This document shows, piece by piece, positions 1 to 7,039 of a DNA stretch of 14,508 bases (positions are counted from its first letter, which is position 1; each line of letters begins with the position of its first letter). The notes under the pieces are model-generated. The model did not search any database, was not told the DNA's origin, and worked only from the letters and a program-made list of their open reading frames with translations. This DNA comes from Acidocella sp. (GTDB lineage Bacteria; Pseudomonadota; Alphaproteobacteria; Acetobacterales; Acetobacteraceae). Where the stretch lies: assembly GCA_029077775.1 (NCBI GenBank), contig JAQNCU010000031.1, positions 1 to 14,508 on the forward strand. Reading direction: 5' to 3'. A program made the translations under genes and the position numbers.

Positions 1-470
1 GCGACCATCGCACCTTTGATCGCCACGCCTTGCCCAAGGATTTTACGCGCCACCGCGCCTGCGGCCACGCGCATCGCGGTCTCCCGCGCGGAGGACCGCC
101 CGCCGCCGCGCGGGTCCCGATGACCATATTTCATGTCATAGGCCACATCCGCGTGGCCCGGGCGGTATTGTGCCGCGATATTCGCGTAATCCTTCGACCT
201 CTGGTCGGTATTCTCGATGACCATGGAAATCGGCGTGCCGGTCGTCCGGCCCTCATACACGCCGGATAAAATCTTGACCGCATCGGGTTCCTGGCGCTGC
301 GTGGTGAATTTTGATTGTCCGGGGCGGCGACGGTCCAGAAAGGGCTGGATATCGGCCTCCGAGAGCGCAATCCCCGGCGGCGTGCCATCCACCACGCAGC
401 CAATCTCTGGCCCATGGCTCTCGCCCCAGGTGGTCACCCGAAATAAATGCCCGAACGTGTTATGCGACAT
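1..470 (-). CDS. aroC: Chorismate synthase (3' part missing at window edge)
   Basis: Chorismate synthase removes phosphate from 5-enolpyruvylshikimate-3-phosphate to give chorismate, the last common step of aromatic amino acid synthesis; the enzyme needs reduced FMN. The ATG at 470-468 opens a frame that stays open to the window edge, about 156 codons of a protein usually near 360 residues. Visible family signatures are GESHG with the following VVDGTP near residues 17-31, RRRPGQ, the YRPGHAD stretch, and GGGRSSARET, which matches the second chorismate synthase signature. The start lies in TGATG, sharing one base with the fabI stop, so it is probably translated by coupling from fabI. Only the C-terminal half is missing, because of the window boundary. 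Identification is secure from the signatures. Confidence 0.96.
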   Translation of the reverse strand, partial: MSHNTFGHLFRVTTWGESHGPEIGCVVDGTPPGIALSEADIQPFLDRRRPGQSKFTTQRQEPDAVKILSGVYEGRTTGTPISMVIENTDQRSKDYANIAAQYRPGHADVAYDMKYGHRDPRGGGRSSARETAMRVAAGAVARKILGQGVAIKGAMV

Positions 471-1312
471 CAGTCATTGACAACGGTGATATCGGGCGCG
501 TTCGGGTTCTTCATGCCCACGGTATGGTATCCGCAATCAACATGGTGCACCTCGCCGGTCACACCCTTTGAGAGATCGGACAACATATAAAGCCCCGCGC
601 CGCCAACTTCCTCCAGCTCCACGTTGCGCTCCAACGGGGCGTTATATTTGTTCCACTTCATGATATAGGTAAAATCCCCGATGCCAGACGCCGCCAGGGT
701 CTTGATCGGCCCGGCGGAAATCGCGTTCACCCGGATCTGGCTTGGCCCCAGATCCGCTGCCATATAGCGCACGGATGCCTCAAGGGCTGCCTTAGCGACA
801 CCCATGACATTATAATGCGGCACCACACGCTCCGCCCCCAAATATGAGAGCGTCAACAGCGACCCGCCTTCGCTCATCATCGCCGCCGCCCGCTGGCCCA
901 CCGCCGTGAATGAAAAACACGAGATGTCGAGCGCCTGCAAAAACGCCGCGCGCGGCGTGTCGACATACCGGCCCCGCAAAAAATTCTTATCCGCAAAGCC
1001 GATCGCGTGGACCAGAAAGTCGATTTTTGGCCATTTGCCAGCCAGCGCGGTGAAAGCCTGGTCCATCGCCTCGTCGCTCGTCACGTCGCATGGCACCAGA
1101 AAATCCGACCCGATGGAGGCCGCCAATGGCCGCACACGTTTCTCCAGCGCCTCACCCTGATAGGTAAACGCCACCTCGCCACCCTGGGCCGCCACCGCCT
1201 GCGCAATCGCCCACGCGATCGAGCGGTTATTCGCGACCCCCATGACCAGCCCCCGCTTGCCCTGCATCAGAGTCCCCTTGGGTAATGGGGTCTGGCTTGC
1301 GGTATCGGGCAT
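470..1312 (-). CDS. fabI: Enoyl-[acyl-carrier-protein] reductase (NADH), FabI
   Basis: FabI catalyses the last reduction in each round of type II fatty acid synthesis, turning trans-2-enoyl-ACP into acyl-ACP with NADH in the cytoplasm. The 280-residue protein is full length. The divergent Rossmann glycine motif and SIAW follow GKRGLVMGVANNR (residues 18-30). The catalytic pair is Y157 (SYLGAERV) and Y167, with K174 in the Y-x6-K arrangement YNVMGVAK; SAGPIKTLAASGI is the substrate-loop segment. The first 15 residues extend beyond the E. coli form, as is common in alphaproteobacteria. The ATG at 1312 has GGAG 9 nt upstream; M16 has a GGGGA before it and is a possible second start. It is first gene of a fabI-aroC unit, divergent from pdxH. 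The class (InhA-like FabI, a triclosan/diazaborine target type) is clear. Confidence 0.97.
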   Translation of the reverse strand: MPDTASQTPLPKGTLMQGKRGLVMGVANNRSIAWAIAQAVAAQGGEVAFTYQGEALEKRVRPLAASIGSDFLVPCDVTSDEAMDQAFTALAGKWPKIDFLVHAIGFADKNFLRGRYVDTPRAAFLQALDISCFSFTAVGQRAAAMMSEGGSLLTLSYLGAERVVPHYNVMGVAKAALEASVRYMAADLGPSQIRVNAISAGPIKTLAASGIGDFTYIMKWNKYNAPLERNVELEEVGGAGLYMLSDLSKGVTGEVHHVDCGYHTVGMKNPNAPDITVVND

Positions 1313-1353
1313 CTTGTCTATCTCCGTTCAGGCTTACGAGATCAGAGAGGTTG

Positions 1354-1387
1354 GTGGCATAGACTGCCACAGCCGATCAAGTGCCAC
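1354..1387. promoter_or_regulatory. Inverted repeat plus extra half-site between fabI and pdxH
   Basis: GTGGCA (1354-1359) and TGCCAC (1365-1370) form a perfect 6-bp inverted repeat around a 5-nt centre. A further TGCCAC lies at 1382-1387, 17 bp from the previous copy. The site sits in the short divergent intergenic region, where both the fabI and pdxH promoters must be. It could be an operator for a dimeric regulator. No regulator family is recognised from the half-site, and chance occurrence of one 6-bp repeat in GC-rich DNA is possible. Confidence 0.3.
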
Positions 1388-1407
1388 ACATTGCCGGAGT
1401 GCCCCAC

Positions 1408-1983
1408 GTGAACGATCAGGTCTTTCTAACATTTGGCAACTGGCTCGCCGAGGCTGAGGCCAGCGAGCCTAATGACCCCAATGCGATGACACTCGCCACC
1501 CTCTCGGGGCACCGCCCCGCCGCGCGCATCGTGCTGCTAAAGGCCTGGGATGAAAGGGGCTTTGTGTTCTACACCAACCTTGACTCCCGCAAATCGACCG
1601 AGATCAAGGCCAACCCGCACGCCGCTTTATTGTTCCACTGGAAATCGCTGCGCCGCCAAATCCGGATCGAGGGGGCGCTTGCTCTGGTCCCGGATGACGA
1701 GGCCGACGCCTATTACGCCACACGGCCACGCGGCTCGCGCCTGGGTGCCTGGGCCTCGGCACAATCCCGCCCGCTCGAGTCGCGCGCGGTGTTTGAGGCC
1801 AGGCTCGCCGCCGTCGCCGTCGCCTATCCCGGTGCCGACATCCCCCGCCCGCCTTTCTGGTCCGGCTGGCGGCTCACGCCGGATTATTTCGAGTTCTGGC
1901 AGGACAAGGAATATCGCCTGCATGACCGCCAGGTGTTCACGCGCACAGCATCAGGCTGGGATCATATGATCCTATTCCCGTAA
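1408..1983 (+). CDS. pdxH: Pyridoxamine/pyridoxine 5'-phosphate oxidase
   Basis: PdxH oxidises pyridoxamine or pyridoxine 5'-phosphate to pyridoxal 5'-phosphate using FMN and oxygen. With the chosen start it has 191 residues, normal to slightly short for the family. Visible parts: the N-terminal EASEPNDPNAMTLAT, FMN-binding R40-IVLLK and FYTNLDSRKS (54-63), RQIRIEG (83-89), the RPRGSRLGAWASAQS block (106-120), and RLHDR with R170 and H172, the usual phosphate/substrate contacts. The ending is MILFP rather than the common RLxP. Start choice: GTG at 1408 has GGAG with an 8-nt spacer and gives the usual N-terminus; in-frame GTGs at 1381 and 1399 lack this. Its last 12 nt overlap the 3' end of rsmI on the other strand. 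Confidence 0.95.
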   Translation: MNDQVFLTFGNWLAEAEASEPNDPNAMTLATLSGHRPAARIVLLKAWDERGFVFYTNLDSRKSTEIKANPHAALLFHWKSLRRQIRIEGALALVPDDEADAYYATRPRGSRLGAWASAQSRPLESRAVFEARLAAVAVAYPGADIPRPPFWSGWRLTPDYFEFWQDKEYRLHDRQVFTRTASGWDHMILFP

Positions 1984-2898
1984 ATCATTTTTCAGCGTCA
2001 GCGCCCGCGCATAGACCATTTTTTTCGCAAGGCCGGTGGCGGTGCTCACGGCATTAACGGCGTCTTTCATGCTCATCGCCGCCAGGGCCGCCGCCAATGC
2101 CGCATCCAATGTGTCAGCGCTCGCCACCTCCACGGCCGCCGGGCCAATCACCACGGTGATCTCCCCGCGCGCCGCCTGGGCCGCGTAATGCGCCGCAAGA
2201 TCAGGCAGCGTGCCGCGCCGTATTTCCTCGAAATGTTTCGAGAGTTCCCGGCACACGGCGGCTTGCCGGTCCCCAAAACCCGCCGCCGCATCCGCCAGAA
2301 ACGCCGCGAGCCTGTGCGGTGCCTCATAAAAAACCAGGGTGGCGCGCAGCCCGGCGGCCTCCAGCCCGCGCAGCCGCGCCATCTCGGCCGTCCGCGCGCC
2401 GGCCTTCACGGGCAGGAACCCGTGGAACAAAAACGGATGCGGCGGCAGGCCGGACAGGGTCAAGGCCAGCACCGCCGCATTGGGCCCTGGCACGGCGCTG
2501 ACCACCAGCCCGGCATCGATCGCCGCGCGCACCAGCCGGAAGCCAGGGTCGGAGACCAAAGGTGTTCCGGCATCGCTGATCAGCGCGAAACGCTTACCCT
2601 GGGCCATCTCCGCGATCAGCCCTGGCACCCGGCTGCTCTCATTATGGTCGTGCAGCGCCACCATCCGGGTCTTGATCCCATAGGCGCGCAGCAGCACCGC
2701 ACTCGTCCTGGTATCTTCACACAGCACCGCATCGACAGCGTTTAAGGTATCACGTGCTCTGTTTGAGAAATCCTGCAGGTTGCCGATTGGCGTGGAAACC
2801 AGCACAAGGGCGGCCAATGCCGCCGTGTGCAGTCCGGCAGAGGAGGGCCCAGGCTTTGCTACAATTTCGTCTTCGTCGTCATCATCTTCGGTCATCAT
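1972..2898 (-). CDS. rsmI: 16S rRNA (cytidine1402-2'-O)-methyltransferase RsmI
   Basis: RsmI uses S-adenosylmethionine to methylate the 2'-O of C1402 in 16S rRNA, near the ribosomal P site. The 308-residue protein belongs to the tetrapyrrole-methylase fold. Motifs: STPIGNLQD (35-43), EDTRTS (61-66), HDHNE (83-87), SDAGTPLVSDPG (108-119), VPGPNA (136-141) and FYEAPHRL; the C-terminal tail has the helix-rich SMKDAVNAVSTATGLAKKMVY found in family members. The start is the ATG at 2898 or the adjacent ATG at 2895; GAGGG just upstream is spaced better for 2895. An in-frame ATG further out (3012) would run far into the divergent gene and adds a non-conserved arginine-rich leader, so it is rejected. 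Residues 3-11 are almost purely acidic (TEDDDDEDE), and this DNA also encodes the signal peptide of the opposite gene. Confidence 0.95.
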   Translation of the reverse strand: MMTEDDDDEDEIVAKPGPSSAGLHTAALAALVLVSTPIGNLQDFSNRARDTLNAVDAVLCEDTRTSAVLLRAYGIKTRMVALHDHNESSRVPGLIAEMAQGKRFALISDAGTPLVSDPGFRLVRAAIDAGLVVSAVPGPNAAVLALTLSGLPPHPFLFHGFLPVKAGARTAEMARLRGLEAAGLRATLVFYEAPHRLAAFLADAAAGFGDRQAAVCRELSKHFEEIRRGTLPDLAAHYAAQAARGEITVVIGPAAVEVASADTLDAALAAALAAMSMKDAVNAVSTATGLAKKMVYARALTLKNDLRE

Positions 2899-4175
2899 CG
2901 GCCCTCGTTTTAACGCTGGCGCTCCTTGGCTGCGCCGGTCAAGCCCCAGGCCCGGACCTTTATGGCGCGCTGCCCGCCATGCTCGGCGGCGCCCCCGACC
3001 AGGCGACGTCAATGGCTCTCGGCGCGGGCCCGGTAATCGGTAAAACGTCGGGTAATGTCGCTTTGCTTGTCCCGCTTACGGGCACGCTCGCCCCGGTCGG
3101 GCAGGTTCTGGTGAATGCCGCCAAACTCGCATTTCCAAATAATGCCAGCGGCCCCAGCCTCGATATCCGTGATACCGGCGGCACGCCCCAGGGTGCCACA
3201 GCGGCGGCGCAGGCCGCCATCGCCGCCGGTGACGGCATTATCCTGGGCCCGCTCACCTCGGCTGAGGCGCATGCCGTCTCGCCGCTCGCACTTCAGGCGG
3301 GTGTGAACATGCTGCCCTTTACCAATGACAGTACGGTTGCCGCCGCAGGCGTATGGCCGCTCGGCATCACCCCCACCCAACAGGTCCAGCGCGTTTTGCA
3401 GGCCGCCGCCGATGCCGGGCGCACCCAGCTTGCCGCCTTGTTGCCTGACAGTGATTTTGGCCACCTGCTCGGCCAGGCGATCACCGCCGAGGCCAACAGT
3501 TTAAGCGAGCCCACGCCGCAAATTACCTTTTACGAAGCTGACTTCAACAGCGTGAACCGCGCCGTTGATCAGCTATCGGATTTCGCGGATCGCGGGCAGG
3601 GGATCGAGAGCGAAATCAAGGCCGCGCAAGACCTCGGCACGCCAGCCGGGCGGGAGCGTGCGCGGCAATTGCAACACCAGCAAATTCCCCCCCCCGCCTT
3701 CAACGCCCTGTTCATCGGCGCCACCAACGGCGACACGCTGGCGGAACTCGCGAATTTCCTGCCTTATTACGATGTAACCGCGCCGCAGGTGCAATTTCTC
3801 GGCCCCACGCTCTGGTCTACCATCGCCCCGCAAATGGCGACGCAATCGGTTCTGCGCGGTGCGCTGTTCGCCGCACCGGACCCGGCCAGCGCCACTGCGT
3901 TTGATAGCCGCTATGCCGCCGCCTATGGCGCGCCGCCGCCCGCCATCGCCGATATCGGATTCGATGCGGCGGCCATCGCCCGCCTCGCTGCCGCCAATGG
4001 TGGTTACACCAGCACCGTCCTCACCGCCCCGGCGGGGTTTACAGGCACCGATGGTCTGGTGGTGCTCCAGCCAGGTGGCGGCGTGCAGCGCGGCCTCGCG
4101 GTGTTCCAGATTGCGCCTGGCGCGCCGGTGATCACCTCGCCCGCGCCAACACAGCTCAACACCCCGGAAAGCTGA
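2856..4175 (+). CDS. LpoA-like penicillin-binding protein activator lipoprotein
   Basis: A predicted lipoprotein of the periplasmic-binding-protein fold, matching proteins annotated as penicillin-binding protein activators (LpoA/LppC-like), which are thought to stimulate peptidoglycan synthases. It has 439 residues from a TTG start at 2856, which follows AGGAGG with a 9-nt spacer. This start gives a textbook lipoprotein signal: basic n-region (RLRRHHLR, residues 5-12), hydrophobic core, and lipobox LLGC with the lipidated C26. The binding-protein core starts at NVALLVPLTGTLAPVGQ, then IILGPLTSAEAHAVSPLA and VNMLPFTND, typical of the Peripla_BP_6 type. The C-terminal end is proline/threonine rich. 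It overlaps the 5' end of rsmI by 43 nt head-to-head; this neighbour pair is common in alphaproteobacteria. The precise PBP partner is not deducible. Confidence 0.85.
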   Translation: MLQFRLRRHHLRSSSALVLTLALLGCAGQAPGPDLYGALPAMLGGAPDQATSMALGAGPVIGKTSGNVALLVPLTGTLAPVGQVLVNAAKLAFPNNASGPSLDIRDTGGTPQGATAAAQAAIAAGDGIILGPLTSAEAHAVSPLALQAGVNMLPFTNDSTVAAAGVWPLGITPTQQVQRVLQAAADAGRTQLAALLPDSDFGHLLGQAITAEANSLSEPTPQITFYEADFNSVNRAVDQLSDFADRGQGIESEIKAAQDLGTPAGRERARQLQHQQIPPPAFNALFIGATNGDTLAELANFLPYYDVTAPQVQFLGPTLWSTIAPQMATQSVLRGALFAAPDPASATAFDSRYAAAYGAPPPAIADIGFDAAAIARLAAANGGYTSTVLTAPAGFTGTDGLVVLQPGGGVQRGLAVFQIAPGAPVITSPAPTQLNTPES

Positions 4176-4185
4176 CGCGCGGGTT

Positions 4186-5526
4186 ATGAACGACCGCCAA
4201 TCCCGCGCAGGCGCGGCGGCCATTGCCAGTTTTCTGGCTCTGGCCGCGATGCCCAGCCTGGTCTTCGGCGTGCTCATCGCCGTCCATGATCTGTCTGTCC
4301 GGCCCGGCTTGCGCGCCTGGGCGGCCTGCACCATCGCGGCCTGTTGCGCCGGGCTGCTGCTGGGGCGCGATATCGGCGTCATGACCGCGCTCATCCGTGG
4401 CCTTGCCGCCAACCCCGCGGCGCGGCCCGCGCGCCTCATGGTACCCGGCATGGCGTCTCTGGGGCGGGAGGCGCGGCATTTGCTGCGTGCCGAGCGCCTG
4501 GGCCGCACCCGTCTGGCCAACAGCGCGGCCGAGGACCGCGCGCTGGTTGAACGCCTGCCGGACCCGCTGATCAAACTCGACGGCGCGGGTAACCCGGTCT
4601 GGCGCAATGCGAGTGCTGCCGCCATTTTCGGTGCGGAGACAGCGGCCCTGCTCCGCCACCCGGATCTGCGGGCGGCGCTCGCGCAGGCGCAGGCCGGTGG
4701 CGCGCCCGTGCGCCAGGGTATCACCACCGCCGCCCCGGTGTTGCGCGACCTCGATGCCACGATCATTCCGGTCGGTGGCCCGGTCTATCTGCTGCTGACA
4801 GACCGCACGCGAGAGCGCGCGCTGGAAAAAATGCGCGCCGATTTTGTCGCCAATTCCAGCCATGAACTGCGCACCCCGCTGGCCAGCCTGATCGGCTTTA
4901 TCGAGACCCTGCGTGGCCCGGCGGCGGATGATCCTGAGGCCCAACAGCGTTTTCTCACCATAATGTCTGAGCAGGCCGGGCGCATGCAGCGCGTGATCGC
5001 GGATTTGCTCAGCCTCTCGCGGATCGAAATTTCCGAGCACCAACCACCGCAGGACAGGCTGGCTTTGCCCCCGCTGCTGGCCCGCCTGATCGCCGGGATG
5101 GAGCCGATGCTCACCGCCGCCGATACGCGTATCGACGTCACGATCGACGAAACCCTGCCCGAGATCCCGGCGGATGCCGACCAACTCGCGCAATTATTCA
5201 CCAATTTGTTCGACAACGCGATCAAATACGGCAAACGCGGCGGCCGCATAAAACTCCATGCCCGCGCCAGCACCGGCGATGATCGTTTCGCCGGCGGCGG
5301 TGTCCTGGTCAGCGTGATCGATGACGGCCCTGGTATTCCGCGCGAACATATCCCCCGCCTGACCGAGCGTTTCTACCGCGTCGATAAAGGCCGCTCGCGC
5401 GCTGTCGGCGGCACGGGCCTGGGGCTCGCCATCGTCAAGCACATCGTCAACCGCCATCGCGGGCGGCTGTTGATTGAAAGCACCGAGGCCGCGGGTACCA
5501 ATTTCACGGTCTGGCTGCCCAACTGA
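4186..5526 (+). CDS. PhoR-like two-component sensor histidine kinase
   Basis: A membrane histidine kinase of 446 residues, closest in layout to PhoR, the phosphate-starvation sensor that phosphorylates PhoB. Order: two transmembrane segments (about 11-33 and 44-60) joined by only about 10 residues, so no real periplasmic sensor; a linker; a PAS-like domain (about 115-205, LPDPLIKLDGAGNPVWRNASA); the HisKA dimerisation domain with the H-box SSHELRTPLASLIGF and phospho-acceptor H226; then the ATPase domain with N-box N340/N344 (NLFDNAIKYG), G1 DDGPGIP (379-385), F-box RFYRVDKGRSR and G2 GGTGLGLAIVKH. All catalytic motifs are intact. The ATG is 10 nt after the lipoprotein stop with only a weak ribosome site, suggesting coupling. 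No phoB, pst or phoU gene is in the window, so PhoR identity is inferred from architecture only. Confidence 0.88.
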   Translation: MNDRQSRAGAAAIASFLALAAMPSLVFGVLIAVHDLSVRPGLRAWAACTIAACCAGLLLGRDIGVMTALIRGLAANPAARPARLMVPGMASLGREARHLLRAERLGRTRLANSAAEDRALVERLPDPLIKLDGAGNPVWRNASAAAIFGAETAALLRHPDLRAALAQAQAGGAPVRQGITTAAPVLRDLDATIIPVGGPVYLLLTDRTRERALEKMRADFVANSSHELRTPLASLIGFIETLRGPAADDPEAQQRFLTIMSEQAGRMQRVIADLLSLSRIEISEHQPPQDRLALPPLLARLIAGMEPMLTAADTRIDVTIDETLPEIPADADQLAQLFTNLFDNAIKYGKRGGRIKLHARASTGDDRFAGGGVLVSVIDDGPGIPREHIPRLTERFYRVDKGRSRAVGGTGLGLAIVKHIVNRHRGRLLIESTEAAGTNFTVWLPN

Positions 5527-5528
5527 GA

Positions 5529-5559
5529 TTGACTTGGCGGCGTGTCCACCGCCTATTAC
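5529..5559 (+). promoter_or_regulatory. Possible promoter of the acyl-CoA cluster, with inverted repeat in the spacer
   Basis: TTGACT (5529-5534) and TATTAC (5554-5559) resemble -35 and -10 boxes but are 19 nt apart, longer than ideal. The spacer contains GGCGG (5536-5540) and CCGCC (5549-5553), a perfect 5-bp inverted repeat that could be an operator or chance in GC-rich DNA. It lies in the 80-nt gap between the kinase and the broken acyl-CoA synthetase. Weak evidence. Confidence 0.25.
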
Positions 5560-5606
5560 CCGCAGACCCGCACAGACGGGCCCAAAAAAAGGCAGAGGAA
5601 ACGAAC

Positions 5607-7039
5607 ATGGCTTCAGACAGCGCGATCCGCCGTGCCTGCCGCGACACGATCGGGGATTCCATCGCGCGCGCGGCCGCCCGTTTCCGGGGCAGAACCGCGT
5701 TGCGCTTCGCGGACCGGTCCTGGCGTTATGATGATCTGCATCGCGTTACCGACCAGATCGCCGCGCATCTCTGCGCCCAGGGGCTGGCAAAAGGTGACCG
5801 CCTCGTCGCCTATGGCCGCAATTCTGATCATTATCTGCTCGCCTGGCTCGCCTGCTGCAAAGCCGGGATCATCCATGTCCCGGCGAATTACGCGCTCTCT
5901 GCCACGGAACTCTCCTATATCATCACGCAATCCGGCGCGCGTTTTGTCTTGTTCGATGACAACCTGGCAGAGACGGTCGCCGCCGCAGCGCCACCTGCGC
6001 ACCGCCCGATGATGTGTCGGATGATGACATCGCGCAAATTCTCTACACATCCGGCACCACGGGCACACCAAAAGGCGCGGCCCTGACCCACCGCGCCTTG
6101 CTATCGGAATATGCCAGTTGCATCATCGGCATGGGGTATACCGAGGACGAGATTTTTCTCGGCGCCCTGCCGCTTTATCACAGCGCGCCGATGCACGCTT
6201 TCGCCATGCCGTTGCTGCTGACGGGCGCTGAAATCCTGCTCATGGAATCCCCGGTCCCCGCCATCTGCCTGGAACGGATCGCGCGCGACCACGTCACCTC
6301 GATGTTCTGCCCGCCAACCGTCTGGATCAGCCTGCTGCGCCATCCGGATTTCGCCACGCGCGACCTGAGCAGCCTGAAAAAAGCCTATTACGGGGCGGCG
6401 ATCATGCCTGTGCCGGTGCTCCAGGAATTGCGCGCGCGCCTGCCCGGCATTCTGCCCTTTAATTGCTACGGCCAGAGCGAGATCGCCCCGCTCGCCACCA
6501 TCTTGCAACCGCATGAGCATGACGCCCGCCCGGCCTCGGTTGGCCGCCCCGTGCTGAATGTCGAGACCCGCGTGGTCGATCTCAACATGCAGGACATGCC
6601 GCCCGGCAGCCATGGCGAGATCATCCATCGCTCGCCGCACCTCATGCGCGGCTATTGGGACAAGCCGATTGAGACTGCCCAGGCGTTCGCAGGCGGCTGG
6701 TTTCATTCCGGGGATGTCGGGTATTTCGATGCCGAGGGGTATCTTTATATCGTCGATCGCATCAAGGACGTGATCAATACCGGCGGCGTCCAGGTCGCCA
6801 GCCGCGAGGTTGAGGACGCGCTGTTCACCCATCCGGCCATTGCCGAGGTCGCGGTGATCGCCATTCCCGACCCGAAATGGATCGCCCATGCCAGCCAATG
6901 CCTCGCACCTTATAAGCGCCCCAAGCAGATTTTTTTCACCGATGCGCTACCCAAAAACACCGCAGGCAAATTGCTGAAACGGCAATTGCGTCTGGAATAT
7001 GCTGGCACGGCATCCGCTGTTCTGGGCATCGGCCCATGA
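5607..7039 (+). pseudogene. Acyl-CoA synthetase (AMP-forming), frameshifted and internally shortened
   Basis: An ANL-family acyl-CoA ligase, which would activate a carboxylic acid with ATP and CoA. The start ATG at 5607 has GAGGA 7 nt upstream. The N-terminal half reads well to about 6007 (ALRFADRSWRYDDLH, ARFVLFDDNLAET), then runs out of frame and stops at 6086. The rest continues in another frame from about 6005 to 7039: P-loop YTSGTTGTPKG, YGQSE, WFHSGDVGYFD, YIVDRIKDVINTGG and A10 NTAGKLLKR with the adenylation lysine at 6968-6970. One base appears lost at the CCC of 6005-6007. Two stretches also look short: the linker before the P-loop, and the C-terminal domain between PDPKW and IAHASQCLAPYKRP near 6880, where the usual EAV block is absent. 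Repaired length would be about 477 residues against about 510-540. It overlaps the next gene by 4 nt (ATGA). Pseudogene or sequencing/assembly errors are both possible. Confidence 0.85.

Noticed and set aside
1372..1388. Sigma-54-like TGGCAC element on the minus strand upstream of fabI
   Set aside because: The -12 element reads CGGC instead of TTGC, and fabI is a housekeeping gene not expected to use sigma-54.
3573..4766. Long open frame on the minus strand (397 codons)
   Set aside because: It lies antisense to the lipoprotein and kinase genes, has an Arg/Ala/Ser-rich composition typical of GC-rich shadow frames, and shows no recognisable domain.
4156..5193. Open minus-strand frame of 345 codons
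   Set aside because: Antisense to a kinase with all motifs intact; low-complexity Arg/Gly/Gln composition and no domain, so a shadow.
5567..5590. CCCG/CGGG hairpin next to an A7 run as a terminator after the kinase
   Set aside because: The run is A on the plus strand; a terminator for the kinase would need T after the stem. On the minus strand the T run would precede the hairpin, and the stem is only 4 bp.
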